A DNA stretch of 27,734 nucleotides, taken from NCBI GenBank assembly GCA_036524155.1, contig DATDCV010000636.1, positions 1 through 27,734 of the forward strand. Reading direction: 5' to 3'. This document shows, piece after piece, positions 7,976 through 15,036 of this stretch. The position numbers and the translations under genes were made by a program. Position 1 is the stretch's first letter; each line of letters begins with the position of its first letter. This DNA comes from DATDCV01 sp036524155 (lineage in GTDB: Bacteria > Verrucomicrobiota > Verrucomicrobiia > Limisphaerales > UBA8199). The notes beneath the pieces are model-generated. The model worked only from the letters and a program-made list of their open reading frames with translations, ran no database searches and had not been told where the DNA came from.

Positions 7976-8692
7976 TCACTCTCCGACCCCGCTGACCCGG
8001 AACAGCAGCGTCAGGCAAAAGTTCTCAATGCCGAACTGGGTCAGGGGGATCCTCACCGCGTCTCCGTCCCGCGTGCCGGGAGGCACTGAAACCTCCACCG
8101 GGTACTCAGTCATCACCGCACCGTGCCCCTCGCAGTACAAGCACTCGTAAAAACCCACTGCCCCTTGCCCGCCGCACTCAGCGCATCGCGTCCGCGCCGG
8201 AACCCTAACCCGCACGCGGCTGCCAAACCCCGCCTCCTGCGGGCTGAGCACCACCTCCATGGTGAGGTTTTCCAACTGCTCCGCCTTGGGCCGGCTCAAG
8301 GGCTCGAAATTACTCCAAAACCGCTCGAACAACTCATCGTAAGACGGGGTGTAGGTCTCGAAAGATTCCAGCGGCCAAATCTCCCGGAAGCTTCGAGCGG
8401 CTTCAACCGGACGCAGAGGTTCGCCTCTGGGGCGCTCCCGCACCAAAGGCTCTGGCCCAGGGCTCGGCCGTCGGCCCGGGGTCCTCGCCGTCCAATGCTG
8501 TCGGTCGTAGCGCCGCCGGCGTTCGGGATCGCCCAACACGCTGTAAGCCTCCTGCGCATCCTGGAATGGCCCGCTCGTCAGCCCCGACCGGTCGGGATGT
8601 AGCTCCATCGCTCGGCGGCGAAACGCAGCCTTGATGTCCTCGGCGCTTGCGTCCGCTGTGATGCCCAAGATGAGGTAGTAGTTCTTTGGCAT
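7976..8692 (-). CDS. DnaJ/CbpA-like co-chaperone with J-domain and single zinc ribbon
   Basis: 238 aa from the ATG at 8692, preceded by GAGGTGACT, a good ribosome-binding site; a GTG two codons upstream is possible. The J-domain occupies residues 3-65 with the essential HPD motif (His32-Pro33-Asp34) in AMELHPDRSG, so it should stimulate a DnaK ATPase. A linker rich in Pro and Arg follows, then a substrate-binding domain whose DnaJ-type zinc region is reduced to two CxxC pairs (CAECGG and CLYCEG), i.e. one ribbon instead of two. The C-terminal beta-domain is short (EYPVEVSVPPGTRDGDAVRI). Canonical DnaJ is about 370 aa and CbpA about 300 aa, so this is a compact variant. It leads the operon with the CbpM-like gene. 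Confidence 0.88.
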   Translation of the reverse strand: MPKNYYLILGITADASAEDIKAAFRRRAMELHPDRSGLTSGPFQDAQEAYSVLGDPERRRRYDRQHWTARTPGRRPSPGPEPLVRERPRGEPLRPVEAARSFREIWPLESFETYTPSYDELFERFWSNFEPLSRPKAEQLENLTMEVVLSPQEAGFGSRVRVRVPARTRCAECGGQGAVGFYECLYCEGHGAVMTEYPVEVSVPPGTRDGDAVRIPLTQFGIENFCLTLLFRVSGVGE

Positions 8693-8698
8693 AGTCAC

Positions 8699-9136
8699 CT
8701 CGTGGCTAAAATAGTGGTACTTAGTTCATATCGCCCGGATCGTTGACCCGAGCGCGGCACGGCGCAGCGCGCCGCAGGCCAGCATCAAAGCTCCCTCAGT
8801 CAGCGAGCGGCGAGGCCAGTTCCGGAATACCTCGGCCCGGCCAACCGTCCCACGCGGCAGAGGCAACACCTGAAATGGGCGAAACCCCTTCCCATCGCGG
8901 TTTGTACCTAGGCCGGCTCTCCGCGCTTCCAGACCAGGTGCGCCCCATGAGCCCCTCGCCTCGCTCCGCTTCTCCAAAATAGGTCCGCGAGGACTCCAAC
9001 ACCCTGTCCTTAAGATCGCTGGTACCGTTCATATCCTACCTCGCCCCCTTCCTCTCTTGCGCCTTGGCGTCTTCCACCCTTGGCGTCGGTTGCCTTTCAT
9101 TGGAACCGGTGTAAGCCACATCCCGCTTCAAAGAGT
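8699..9136. other. 438-base stretch without a convincing gene; possible decayed ORF or dispersed repeat
   Basis: No complete gene is convincing here. On the minus strand an ATG at 9032 follows a strong ribosome-binding site (GAGGTAGG) and opens a 78-codon frame (MNGTSDLKDRVLESSRTYFG...) ending at 8796. A different minus frame from 8977 to 8726 then contains RNWPRRSLTEGALMLACGAL and ends ALGSTIRAI. Neither resembles a known family, and together they could be one small gene broken by a frameshift. A 6-bp GC hairpin (CGGCGC-agc-GCGCCG) sits at 8760-8774. The left end of the stretch must also hold the leader of the DnaJ-like gene. No clear promoter was seen. Confidence 0.4.
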
Positions 9137-9460
9137 TCATAACGGCGTTCCGCCACTGGTTCCAGATGCAACCTTCAGCAGCGACTCCGCCCGCTCAATC
9201 TCGGAGCGCGCGCTGTCGGTTTGACTGTCGGCAAGCAGGTGGGCCGCCTTGTTCACGTGCTCCAGTAATTGCGACGTCAGCAACGAGGCCTGATGCAGGT
9301 CCTCCGTCGACAAGTCGCCCTCGCTTTGACGCTCCACGGATGTCTTGTACAGCTTGCCGCTGCCGTAGCTATGCCCGACCCCGGCTGCCATCAGCAGCAC
9401 AAGCCCGAAGTTATGGCGGACATTCCTTGGTCCGCCATGCATCAAGGAATATGCGCTCAT
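9137..9460 (-). CDS. Small exported or membrane-anchored helical protein of unknown function
   Basis: 107 aa from the ATG at 9460, chosen because it is preceded by AAAGGACGGAGCT; an earlier ATG at 9499 has no such site. A basic and polar N-terminus is followed by a hydrophobic stretch, FGLVLLMAAGVG, that could be a signal peptide or anchor. The rest is an amphipathic helical region (LHQASLLTSQLLEHVNKAAH, then DSARSEIERAESLLKVA). The helix pattern is loosely like YfdX proteins found in heat- and acid-resistance islands, but the match is too weak to name it. It lies between Hsp20 and the DnaJ-like gene on the same strand, which suggests a stress role. Confidence 0.6.
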   Translation of the reverse strand: MSAYSLMHGGPRNVRHNFGLVLLMAAGVGHSYGSGKLYKTSVERQSEGDLSTEDLHQASLLTSQLLEHVNKAAHLLADSQTDSARSEIERAESLLKVASGTSGGTPL

Positions 9461-9614
9461 AGCTCCGTCCTTTCTCCATTTGTGTCGGCCGCCGCCCACG
9501 CACCTCCTGCGCGCCGGTGGCCCTCCTGGCTCGCCTGCCTCCGCTCAAACGCGATATCACACTTCCCGCTCACGCGGCCAGAGCGGCAACCGCCTCGCAA
9601 GCGGTGCCGGACGC

Positions 9615-9648
9615 GGGCAGAAACGCGCCAGGAGGCGCGCTCCTGCCC
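9615..9648 (-). terminator. Strong interrupted hairpin just after hsp20
   Basis: Two nested stems are visible: GGGCAG (9615-9620) pairs with CTGCCC (9643-9648), and inside it CGCGCC (9624-9629) pairs with GGCGCG (9634-9639) around an AGGA loop. It starts 8 bases past the Hsp20 stop codon in the direction of transcription. There is no T-tract after it, so it may stabilise the mRNA 3' end or partly attenuate transcription into the downstream genes instead of terminating it. Confidence 0.4.
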
Positions 9649-9656
9649 AGGACCGT

Positions 9657-10118
9657 CTAATTGACTTTCACTTCGATCTGTTTCGGACGGGCCTTCTCGC
9701 TCTTGGCCAGATGCACCCGCAACACGCCATCCTTGAACTCGGCTTTCACGTCGCCCGCCTCAGAATCCTCCGGAATGCTGAAGCTCCGCTCAAACCGGCC
9801 GTAGAAGCGTTCCACCCGGTGGAACTTGCGACCCTTCTGCTCCTTCTCGGCTTTTCGTTCACCGCTAATCGTCAGCGTGCCGCTTTCCACCGTGACCTTG
9901 ACATCGTCCTTCTCGACCTCAGGCAGCTCCACTTTGATCAGGTACTCCTTCTCGTCCTCGGCGATGTCCACCAAAGGCGCCCATTCAGGCACGGTAATGT
10001 TCTCATCTTCCGCGGTCAGGTTGCCGCGACGGAACGGACTCCAGTCCAACAGAGAGGACATCCGCCGTTGCGCATCTTCCAGCTCGCGGAAAGGATTCCA
10101 GCGAGTCATTGCATTCAT
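9657..10118 (-). CDS. Hsp20/alpha-crystallin small heat shock protein
   Basis: 153 aa from the ATG at 10118, which has AAAGG seven bases upstream; the ATG five codons earlier has no ribosome-binding site. The N-terminal arm MTRWNPFRELEDAQRRMSSL is typical of bacterial class A small heat shock proteins. The alpha-crystallin domain spans about 43-140: DIAEDEKEYLIKVELPEVEK, then LTISGERKAEKE, FERSFSIPEDSEAGDVKAEF, and the conserved GVLRVHL. A short C-terminal tail ends in KQIEVKVN, with IEV as the I-x-I/V oligomerisation motif. It works as an ATP-independent holdase in the cytoplasm, passing clients to DnaK/DnaJ, which suits the DnaJ-like gene downstream. A sigma-54-type promoter candidate lies about 125 bases upstream. 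Confidence 0.95.
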   Translation of the reverse strand: MNAMTRWNPFRELEDAQRRMSSLLDWSPFRRGNLTAEDENITVPEWAPLVDIAEDEKEYLIKVELPEVEKDDVKVTVESGTLTISGERKAEKEQKGRKFHRVERFYGRFERSFSIPEDSEAGDVKAEFKDGVLRVHLAKSEKARPKQIEVKVN

Positions 10119-10243
10119 CCGTATACCTTTCATGTCGCAGACTGGTTTAAATCAGCGCCCCAGCCAGGTCTGCTCTATCCGGCTAGGCCGGCGAGTCTTA
10201 CACACCGTCCACACGAACGGCAGCTGCTCGCAGTAAGCTGTTT

Positions 10244-10260
10244 AGCAACGCCTATGCCAG
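10244..10260 (-). promoter_or_regulatory. Candidate sigma-54 (-24/-12) promoter for hsp20
   Basis: On the minus strand the sequence CTGGCATAGGCGTTGCT fits the sigma-54 consensus YTGGCACGRNNNTTGCW at all but two positions. It keeps the essential GG and GC dinucleotides and their 10-base spacing. Transcription would start near 10232, giving a leader of about 115 bases before the Hsp20 ATG. No sigma-70-type -35/-10 pair or CIRCE element is clearer in this gap. Confidence 0.5.
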
Positions 10261-10370
10261 ACCCCATAAATAACTCACAATAGATTGATTTGCATTGTGT
10301 TATGAATACTATGTATCTGAGAAATCACGCCTAAAAAAATGTGCCATCTTGGCATACTTTGAGACCGCAC

Positions 10371-10404
10371 TTTTGACGTGTGTCACACTTGCGTTGTCAC
10401 ACTT
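10371..10404. promoter_or_regulatory. Direct repeats and palindrome upstream of hsp20 (possible activator sites)
   Basis: TGTCACACTT occurs twice (10381-10390 and 10395-10404) with a 14-base period. The first copy overlaps the inverted repeats GTGTG-T-CACAC (10378-10388) and TGAC-GTGT-GTCA (10375-10386). The block lies about 120-145 bases upstream of the candidate sigma-54 promoter, the usual distance for enhancer-binding activator sites. A TGCCA-TCT-TGGCA inverted repeat lies between them at about 10342-10354. Confidence 0.4.
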
Positions 10405-10416
10405 TCAGGCTTAAGA

Positions 10417-11337
10417 CTACCGATATTTTCGCAGCCACTCCAGCAGCCTCAACACGGCAAGTTCTTTAGACTTGGCCTCGACTTCTACTGTTAAGTCGCA
10501 GTGCCGCCAGGCTTTTGGAAAGTCGGAAGGGGTAATAAAATCATGATGTCGCTCAGGTCTCGGCCCTCGCCAGCCTTCGAGCGGACTCGAGATGTGAAAC
10601 AACGGCTCACGGTTCCAAGTCTCGGCCACCCGCTCCGTTGCCGCTTCGACCGTCAATCCATCCGCCAGGCAGCGATGATGATGTACGTCATAGACGAGCG
10701 GCACACCCACGTCGCGGCAGACCGGCAACAAATTCGCCGGCGTAAAAATCCTGTCGTCATTCTCCAAGGTCAGGCGGGAGCGCACGGGCACCGGCAGGCG
10801 CTCGATATTCACGCGCAGAGTCCGCAAGGCGGCGATTTTGTCGCCATACGCACCTCCGGCGTGGATGTTGATCGTGTCCGCGCCCACCCATTCGGCAACC
10901 TCGGCCTGGTAATTCAACTCGGCCAGCGAATGCAAGAGCGTCTTCGCATTCGGTGAATTTAACACTACAAATTGGTCTGGATGAAACGATAGACGTACTG
11001 CGTGTCGGCGCGCGAACGCACCGCATTCACGGAAACGTGCGATTATTCCTTCGCCCTGGGGAAGTTCGCGGAGGTCGTAACCGACCTGGGGATGCGTCTT
11101 GACCGGCAGAATCTGGCTGTTGATGCGAAACGCTCCAATGCCGTGTTGCGCGCAATAGTTCAGCGAAGCGAGCAACGCGTCGGCGTTCAGCCGGCAAAGG
11201 TCAGCAAGGCGCGAGAGCCGGTCGGCGCGAGGGAGCCGCATCATGGCGGTGGCGGTTGTCGTGCGAAACTTGATCGGCGCGCGCGCGAACTGGCAGCACA
11301 AGCCGAGGCGCAAAGCGTGGTGAGCGGGCGGCCTCAC
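10417..11337 (-). CDS. uvsE: UV damage endonuclease UvsE/UvdE
   Basis: 306 aa, TIM-barrel endonuclease that nicks DNA 5' of UV photoproducts and some other lesions to start excision repair. Recognisable family blocks are LGLCCQF near the N-terminus, RINSQILP, RLSFHPDQFVVLNSPN, INIHAGGAYGDK, LTLENDD, PLVYDVHHH and the C-terminal DLTVEVEAKSKE; the His, Glu and Asp residues in these form the metal site. The start is a GTG at 11337 that overlaps the TGA of the upstream epimerase gene (GTGA), so the two are probably translationally coupled. A photolyase gene about 16 kb further on suggests this organism faces strong sunlight or uses both light-dependent and light-independent repair. Confidence 0.93.
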   Translation of the reverse strand: MRPPAHHALRLGLCCQFARAPIKFRTTTATAMMRLPRADRLSRLADLCRLNADALLASLNYCAQHGIGAFRINSQILPVKTHPQVGYDLRELPQGEGIIARFRECGAFARRHAVRLSFHPDQFVVLNSPNAKTLLHSLAELNYQAEVAEWVGADTINIHAGGAYGDKIAALRTLRVNIERLPVPVRSRLTLENDDRIFTPANLLPVCRDVGVPLVYDVHHHRCLADGLTVEAATERVAETWNREPLFHISSPLEGWRGPRPERHHDFITPSDFPKAWRHCDLTVEVEAKSKELAVLRLLEWLRKYR

Positions 11338-12236
11338 GATTCCGGCCTTCCCAGCGTGTGGTTCAAGGCTGCCTCCAACTCCGGGAAGCGAAACAAAAAG
11401 CCGCTTTCAATCAGCCGCGCTGGGCGCACGCGCGCGCCGCCCAGCAACGCCTCGCGCCCCATTTCGCCGAACAGCACCTTGACCGCAATCGCAGGCATCG
11501 GCAGCCAAGCTGGCCGCCTGACCGTCCGCGCCAGCGCCCCGGTAAATTGCGCGTTCGTGACCGTCTCGAGCGACACCGCGTTCACGGCGCCGCTGAGGCT
11601 GCTTTCGCCCAGCGCGAATTCGATCACGCGCAGCAGATCCTCCAGGCAGATCCAACTCCAAAACTGCCGGCCGCTGCCCAGCCGACCGCCAAAACCGAGC
11701 CGAAACGCCGGCAGCATTTTCGCCAACGCGCCTCCGTTATGGGCCAGCACGATGCCCAAGCGCAGATACACAACGCGAATCCCGTGCAGGCGTGCCGGCT
11801 CGGCCGCGGCTTCCCATGCCTGACAAACCTCCGCGAGAAACCCGTTGCCCGGCGAGCTGTCTTCGACGAGGACCTCGTCACCTCGGTCGCCATAATAACC
11901 CGTGGCCGAGGCGCTCACTAATACGCGCGGCGGCTGAGGCAGCCTGGCCAATGCCTCGCACAGCAGGCGCGTTGCGTCGACCCTGCTGCCGCGGATGCGG
12001 GCTTTCGCTGCGGCGGTCCAACGCTGGGCTATGTGTTCGCCGGCGAGATGAATCACTGCGTCGAGCGGCTTGTCTGATTCGAGGCAGATCTGACCAGCTT
12101 GCGGATTCCAGGTTGGCCCTGCCTCACCGCCGCTTGCAGCGCGTCGCAACGGTACAACGCGATGCCCGCCTTCGGCGAGCCGCGCAACCAGGGCCTTGCC
12201 GATCAAACCACTCGCGCCGGTGACCAGGATGTTCAT
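11334..12236 (-). CDS. TIGR01777-family NAD(P)-binding epimerase (YfcH/SulA-like)
   Basis: 300 aa of the extended short-chain dehydrogenase fold. The N-terminus MNILVTGASGLIGKALVARL has the glycine-rich nucleotide-binding motif; AVIHLAGEHIAQRWT and LVSASATGYYGDRGDEVLVE are hallmarks of the TIGR01777 family, and the C-terminal part (GAVNAVSLETVTNAQFTGAL to the end) corresponds to DUF1731. The substrate is not established; in other bacteria the family often neighbours photolyases and SRPBCC proteins. Here those partners are near the right end of the window, while this gene is coupled with uvsE. ATG at 12236. A 126-base gap without visible genes separates it from the next upstream reading frame. 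Confidence 0.92.
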   Translation of the reverse strand: MNILVTGASGLIGKALVARLAEGGHRVVPLRRAASGGEAGPTWNPQAGQICLESDKPLDAVIHLAGEHIAQRWTAAAKARIRGSRVDATRLLCEALARLPQPPRVLVSASATGYYGDRGDEVLVEDSSPGNGFLAEVCQAWEAAAEPARLHGIRVVYLRLGIVLAHNGGALAKMLPAFRLGFGGRLGSGRQFWSWICLEDLLRVIEFALGESSLSGAVNAVSLETVTNAQFTGALARTVRRPAWLPMPAIAVKVLFGEMGREALLGGARVRPARLIESGFLFRFPELEAALNHTLGRPES

Positions 12237-12362
12237 AGGTCAGGCGTCAGCACTGCAGCAATCAGCGAAGGGCATTGGTTTTCGCCGCCCCGGGGTCGCT
12301 GTTCCTGGAGCCGAATGCCAATAGAGGGCCGGGCAGACCCTGGCGAATTGAGTAGGGCAATT

Positions 12363-13325
12363 TCATGGGGCCGACGGATTGAGCAGGCAGCGCAGTTTAT
12401 CCACATCCGCCGGATTCCGCGTCGGGTCAATTTCACACGCCTTCTCCGCCACGATCAACGCTCGACGCCGCGCCTCAATGCGCTCGCGTTCACCGGGCTT
12501 CGCGGTGGCCACATAGATCGCCACGCGGCTGATACGGTCTCGAATGGTGCACACCCTGTTCTCCACAGCGTGTTCTACGGCGGTCGTACCATCGGCGTCC
12601 ACGCGAAAGAACTCCGCGGGGAGGCTAGCATAAGCGGGCAGGCGAGAGCGCAGCGTGACGTCGCGCGGCGCGCCGAACTTGAACACCTTCTCCACCAGGT
12701 CCGGCGCATAGTCGAGATCGAGCGCGAAGAGCAACGCGCCGCGCGGACCGGTCACCACCTCCAAATCCCAGTCCGGTTTGCCGTCGCGCAAGATGGGCTC
12801 GTGACTCATCGCATCGCCTTCGAGATAGAAATCGTCGAGCATACGAATTTCGCGGCCGACCCGTGTGATCGGGTCGATCAGGTCGGGAAACTTCACAAGC
12901 GACTTCAGGCTGAGATTGAACCAATAGAGCGACGTGATGCGGCTGGCCAACGCTTGATAGGCTTGGGCACGCAATTCGTCGGGCGTGGGGGACGTGCGCT
13001 GGCGTCCGCCGTAGCTTTCCCAGCCGTCGTGAGCGCCTTGTGACCAGTAGGCGATGGGACGCGGGCGGTTCAGCTCGCGCAAGGAGCGTGTCATTTCGCC
13101 GATCGTCTCCAGCGGCGCGCCCCAGCGCAGAGTCATGCCCGGCCAACGGTCGTATTTACTCCAGCTATCGGCCGACGGCGCCGAAACACGGTAAGCGTCG
13201 TAATGCGGGTAGTCGGAGAGGCCAGCGTAAAATCGCCACACGCGCTCCTCGCTGTGCGTCACCGTAGTGGCCAGCCGCGTCGCCTGATAGGGCGCGAGCG
13301 CGCGCCAGACCTCCATCGGCGGCAC
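12363..13325 (-). CDS. C-terminal piece of a large secreted protein interrupted by an in-frame stop
   Basis: 320 aa if translated from the GTG at 13325, but the reading frame is the exact continuation of the gene at 13344-14441 past a single TAA. The missing junction would read EFLGEP-stop-YGGGKPVPPMEVW with no shift of frame. The piece has features of a TIM-barrel, glycoside-hydrolase-like domain (WRFYAGLSDYPHYDAYRV, RPIAYWSQGAHDGWESYGG, SRITSLYWFNLSL) followed by a beta-rich C-terminal part. I cannot name the family. No good ribosome-binding site precedes the GTG, so this piece is probably not made on its own. Confidence 0.6.
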   Translation of the reverse strand: MPPMEVWRALAPYQATRLATTVTHSEERVWRFYAGLSDYPHYDAYRVSAPSADSWSKYDRWPGMTLRWGAPLETIGEMTRSLRELNRPRPIAYWSQGAHDGWESYGGRQRTSPTPDELRAQAYQALASRITSLYWFNLSLKSLVKFPDLIDPITRVGREIRMLDDFYLEGDAMSHEPILRDGKPDWDLEVVTGPRGALLFALDLDYAPDLVEKVFKFGAPRDVTLRSRLPAYASLPAEFFRVDADGTTAVEHAVENRVCTIRDRISRVAIYVATAKPGERERIEARRRALIVAEKACEIDPTRNPADVDKLRCLLNPSAP

Positions 13326-13343
13326 TGGCTTGCCGCCACCGTA

Positions 13344-14441
13344 TTACGGTTCACCCAGGAATTCCACCGCGTGAATGCGGGGCAACAACGCGTCGGTGTC
13401 GTAGTGACTGAAGGGCTCCAAGCGGTTGAAATACTTGAGCGGGTATCGTGTGTAGAGGCCGCCCAGGCCGGTTTGGTCCGTGTAGCCTGGCAGGTCGGCG
13501 ATATGCGCGGTGTTGACGTGCAGGCGGCGCAAGGTCTTGAGGAACGGTTCGCATTGCAGCGAGTTGCGACCGGTCGGTAGCTGCGCCGCCACCCAGCCGC
13601 CGCTGATGTCGAAAGCCTCGCGCTTGATGCGGAGATGTGCCCAGAGCGTGAGCGGTTGGCCGCGGATCTCCGTCAGCCGCACCTCCAGAGCGGCGTAGGT
13701 GAGCGGCAGGCGGCCGGTCCGTGCCTCCGCGCCGCCGCGATCTTGAGCGGGCACGACGCCGTCGGCGGGAAACGCGGCGAGATTTGTGAGCCAGACTTGA
13801 GGTAGCAAGGCCCGCCACGAAGCACTGTTCTTGGGCAACCAAAGGCGGCAGGCCTCGAGACGCAGCGGGGTAGAGGTGTGATTGACGACGTGAAAGATCA
13901 GGTTGTCCGGCGCTGAATTGCCTTCCTTGCCTAGAAAGGTCACCGCAGAAAGCCAGACGCGGGGCTCGCTCACCTCCAGCGGCAACCGCGCATCGTCCAC
14001 CTCCAGAGTTGCGCTCGATCCCACACCCCACGGGGCGCGTTTGCCGTTGAAAGTCCAGACGGTCAACGCCCCTGGCGGCAGGGCCAACGGTCGGTTGGTC
14101 CACGCGCTGGGGAAGTCGTGCCAGGCCCACTCGTCGTCCGCGAGCAATTGCGCCGGGGTCCGACCGCGGATGCGCACGGGCGTTTCCGCAGAAAGCTGTC
14201 GCTCGGTCGAACCTGCATTGAGCACGAACAGCTCAACGCGCGCGCCGAGACTGAAATCGGCCTCGCGCCGCCAGCGCATCTCGCGCGATTGCACGTGCGG
14301 CGTGACCACTAGGCCTTCCAATCTCAGCCCTCCGTGCCCCTCCTGGCCGGGGAGCATTCCTCCGCTCATCAACGCGACGCCCGCCAACACTCCGCCTACG
14401 CCGTGCATGAAAGCACGATTCGAATGTGAAATACGGTCCAT
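13344..14441 (-). CDS. N-terminal piece of a large secreted protein, ended by an in-frame TAA
   Basis: 365 aa. A hydrophobic N-terminal segment (GVGGVLAGVALMSGGMLPG) suggests export. It is followed by beta-rich sequence (ARVELFVLNAGSTERQLSAE) and the start of a catalytic-looking domain (LKTLRRLHVNTAHIADLPGY). The TAA at 13344-13346 is followed in the same frame by 320 more sensible codons, so the intact protein would have been about 691 aa. The ATG at 14441 lies 3 bases after the CIA30-protein stop, so this is the second gene of that operon. The start and codon use look normal, which points to a recent mutation, a sequencing error, or readthrough. Function unknown; carbohydrate-active enzyme is a guess from domain style. 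Confidence 0.65.
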   Translation of the reverse strand: MDRISHSNRAFMHGVGGVLAGVALMSGGMLPGQEGHGGLRLEGLVVTPHVQSREMRWRREADFSLGARVELFVLNAGSTERQLSAETPVRIRGRTPAQLLADDEWAWHDFPSAWTNRPLALPPGALTVWTFNGKRAPWGVGSSATLEVDDARLPLEVSEPRVWLSAVTFLGKEGNSAPDNLIFHVVNHTSTPLRLEACRLWLPKNSASWRALLPQVWLTNLAAFPADGVVPAQDRGGAEARTGRLPLTYAALEVRLTEIRGQPLTLWAHLRIKREAFDISGGWVAAQLPTGRNSLQCEPFLKTLRRLHVNTAHIADLPGYTDQTGLGGLYTRYPLKYFNRLEPFSHYDTDALLPRIHAVEFLGEP

Positions 14442-14444
14442 GAC

Positions 14445-15026
14445 TTAAGGCCGGCCCGGCCTTGCCGACGCCCTGATCCACGCCACCTTCAATCGGAACG
14501 TCCCCGCCTGTTTGTCGGAAATCAGGAAGCCCACCGAAGTGACTTTCGCCGGATCGAGCGGCGGTTCGCCGGACAGCACGCGACCGCGGAAGGTCGGCAC
14601 GAAGTCTTTCATCGGCAGGCGATGCTCCTCCCATTCGCCTTTCTTTGTTGGGAACACAATCTGGTAGATGGCGCTGTCAAAGCTCGGGTCGGTGCGTGCG
14701 GTGAACTTGTAGCGATGGCCGTCGCCGCGCACGCGGATGAGGAAGGCATCGCAGTTGGCGAGGTCCTGGCGGGCGGGCAGCGAGCGCACGGAGGCGAATC
14801 CCCCGTTGTTCTCCAGCGACACCTCCCCGCGAAACAGCGCCACGCCGTTGGTCACGGTATAGCTGCTGGTGGACACGCCACCCATCACGTCATCATTGAG
14901 GACCTGCCAGCCAGACGCATTGGTGTAAGTGCAAAAGTCGAAGAGCGTTTTCTCAGCAGCTAGGTTGTTCATAGTGAGTAGCAGGACGATGATTGGGATC
15001 GCAAGAGAATGAGGGAGCACCTTCAT
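14445..15026 (-). CDS. Exported CIA30-domain protein
   Basis: 193 aa with a signal peptide at residues 1-24 (SLAIPIIVLLLTMNNLAAEK). The mature part begins LFDFCTYTNASGWQVLNDDV followed by MGGVSTSS, the hallmark of the CIA30 family (complex I intermediate-associated protein 30, galactose-binding-like beta-sandwich). Later family blocks are FRGEVSLENNGGFASVRS and FLIRVRGDGHRYKFTARTD. Bacterial members are of unknown role. The ATG is at 15026, ten bases after the TspO stop; the stop lies 3 bases before the interrupted secreted protein. A beta-sandwich next to a secreted enzyme-like protein could assist binding of a carbohydrate, which is inference. Confidence 0.88.
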   Translation of the reverse strand: MKVLPHSLAIPIIVLLLTMNNLAAEKTLFDFCTYTNASGWQVLNDDVMGGVSTSSYTVTNGVALFRGEVSLENNGGFASVRSLPARQDLANCDAFLIRVRGDGHRYKFTARTDPSFDSAIYQIVFPTKKGEWEEHRLPMKDFVPTFRGRVLSGEPPLDPAKVTSVGFLISDKQAGTFRLKVAWIRASARPGRP

Positions 15027-15036
15027 GTTCAGGAAC

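Noticed and set aside
8760..8774. Rho-independent terminator at the CGGCGC/GCGCCG hairpin
   Set aside because: Only a 6-bp stem with a 3-base loop and no T-tract; likely a chance feature of GC-rich DNA.
10340..10356. Second sigma-54 site at TGGCACATTTTTTTAGG
   Set aside because: The -24 half fits but the -12 GC is missing at the required spacing.
10134..10416. CIRCE (HrcA) or sigma-32 promoter for hsp20
   Set aside because: No TTAGCACTC-N9-GAGTGCTAA repeat and no convincing sigma-32 -35/-10 pair was found.
13344..13346. Recoded stop codon (selenocysteine or pyrrolysine)
   Set aside because: The stop is TAA, which is not used for either, and no downstream recoding hairpin stands out; mutation or error is simpler.
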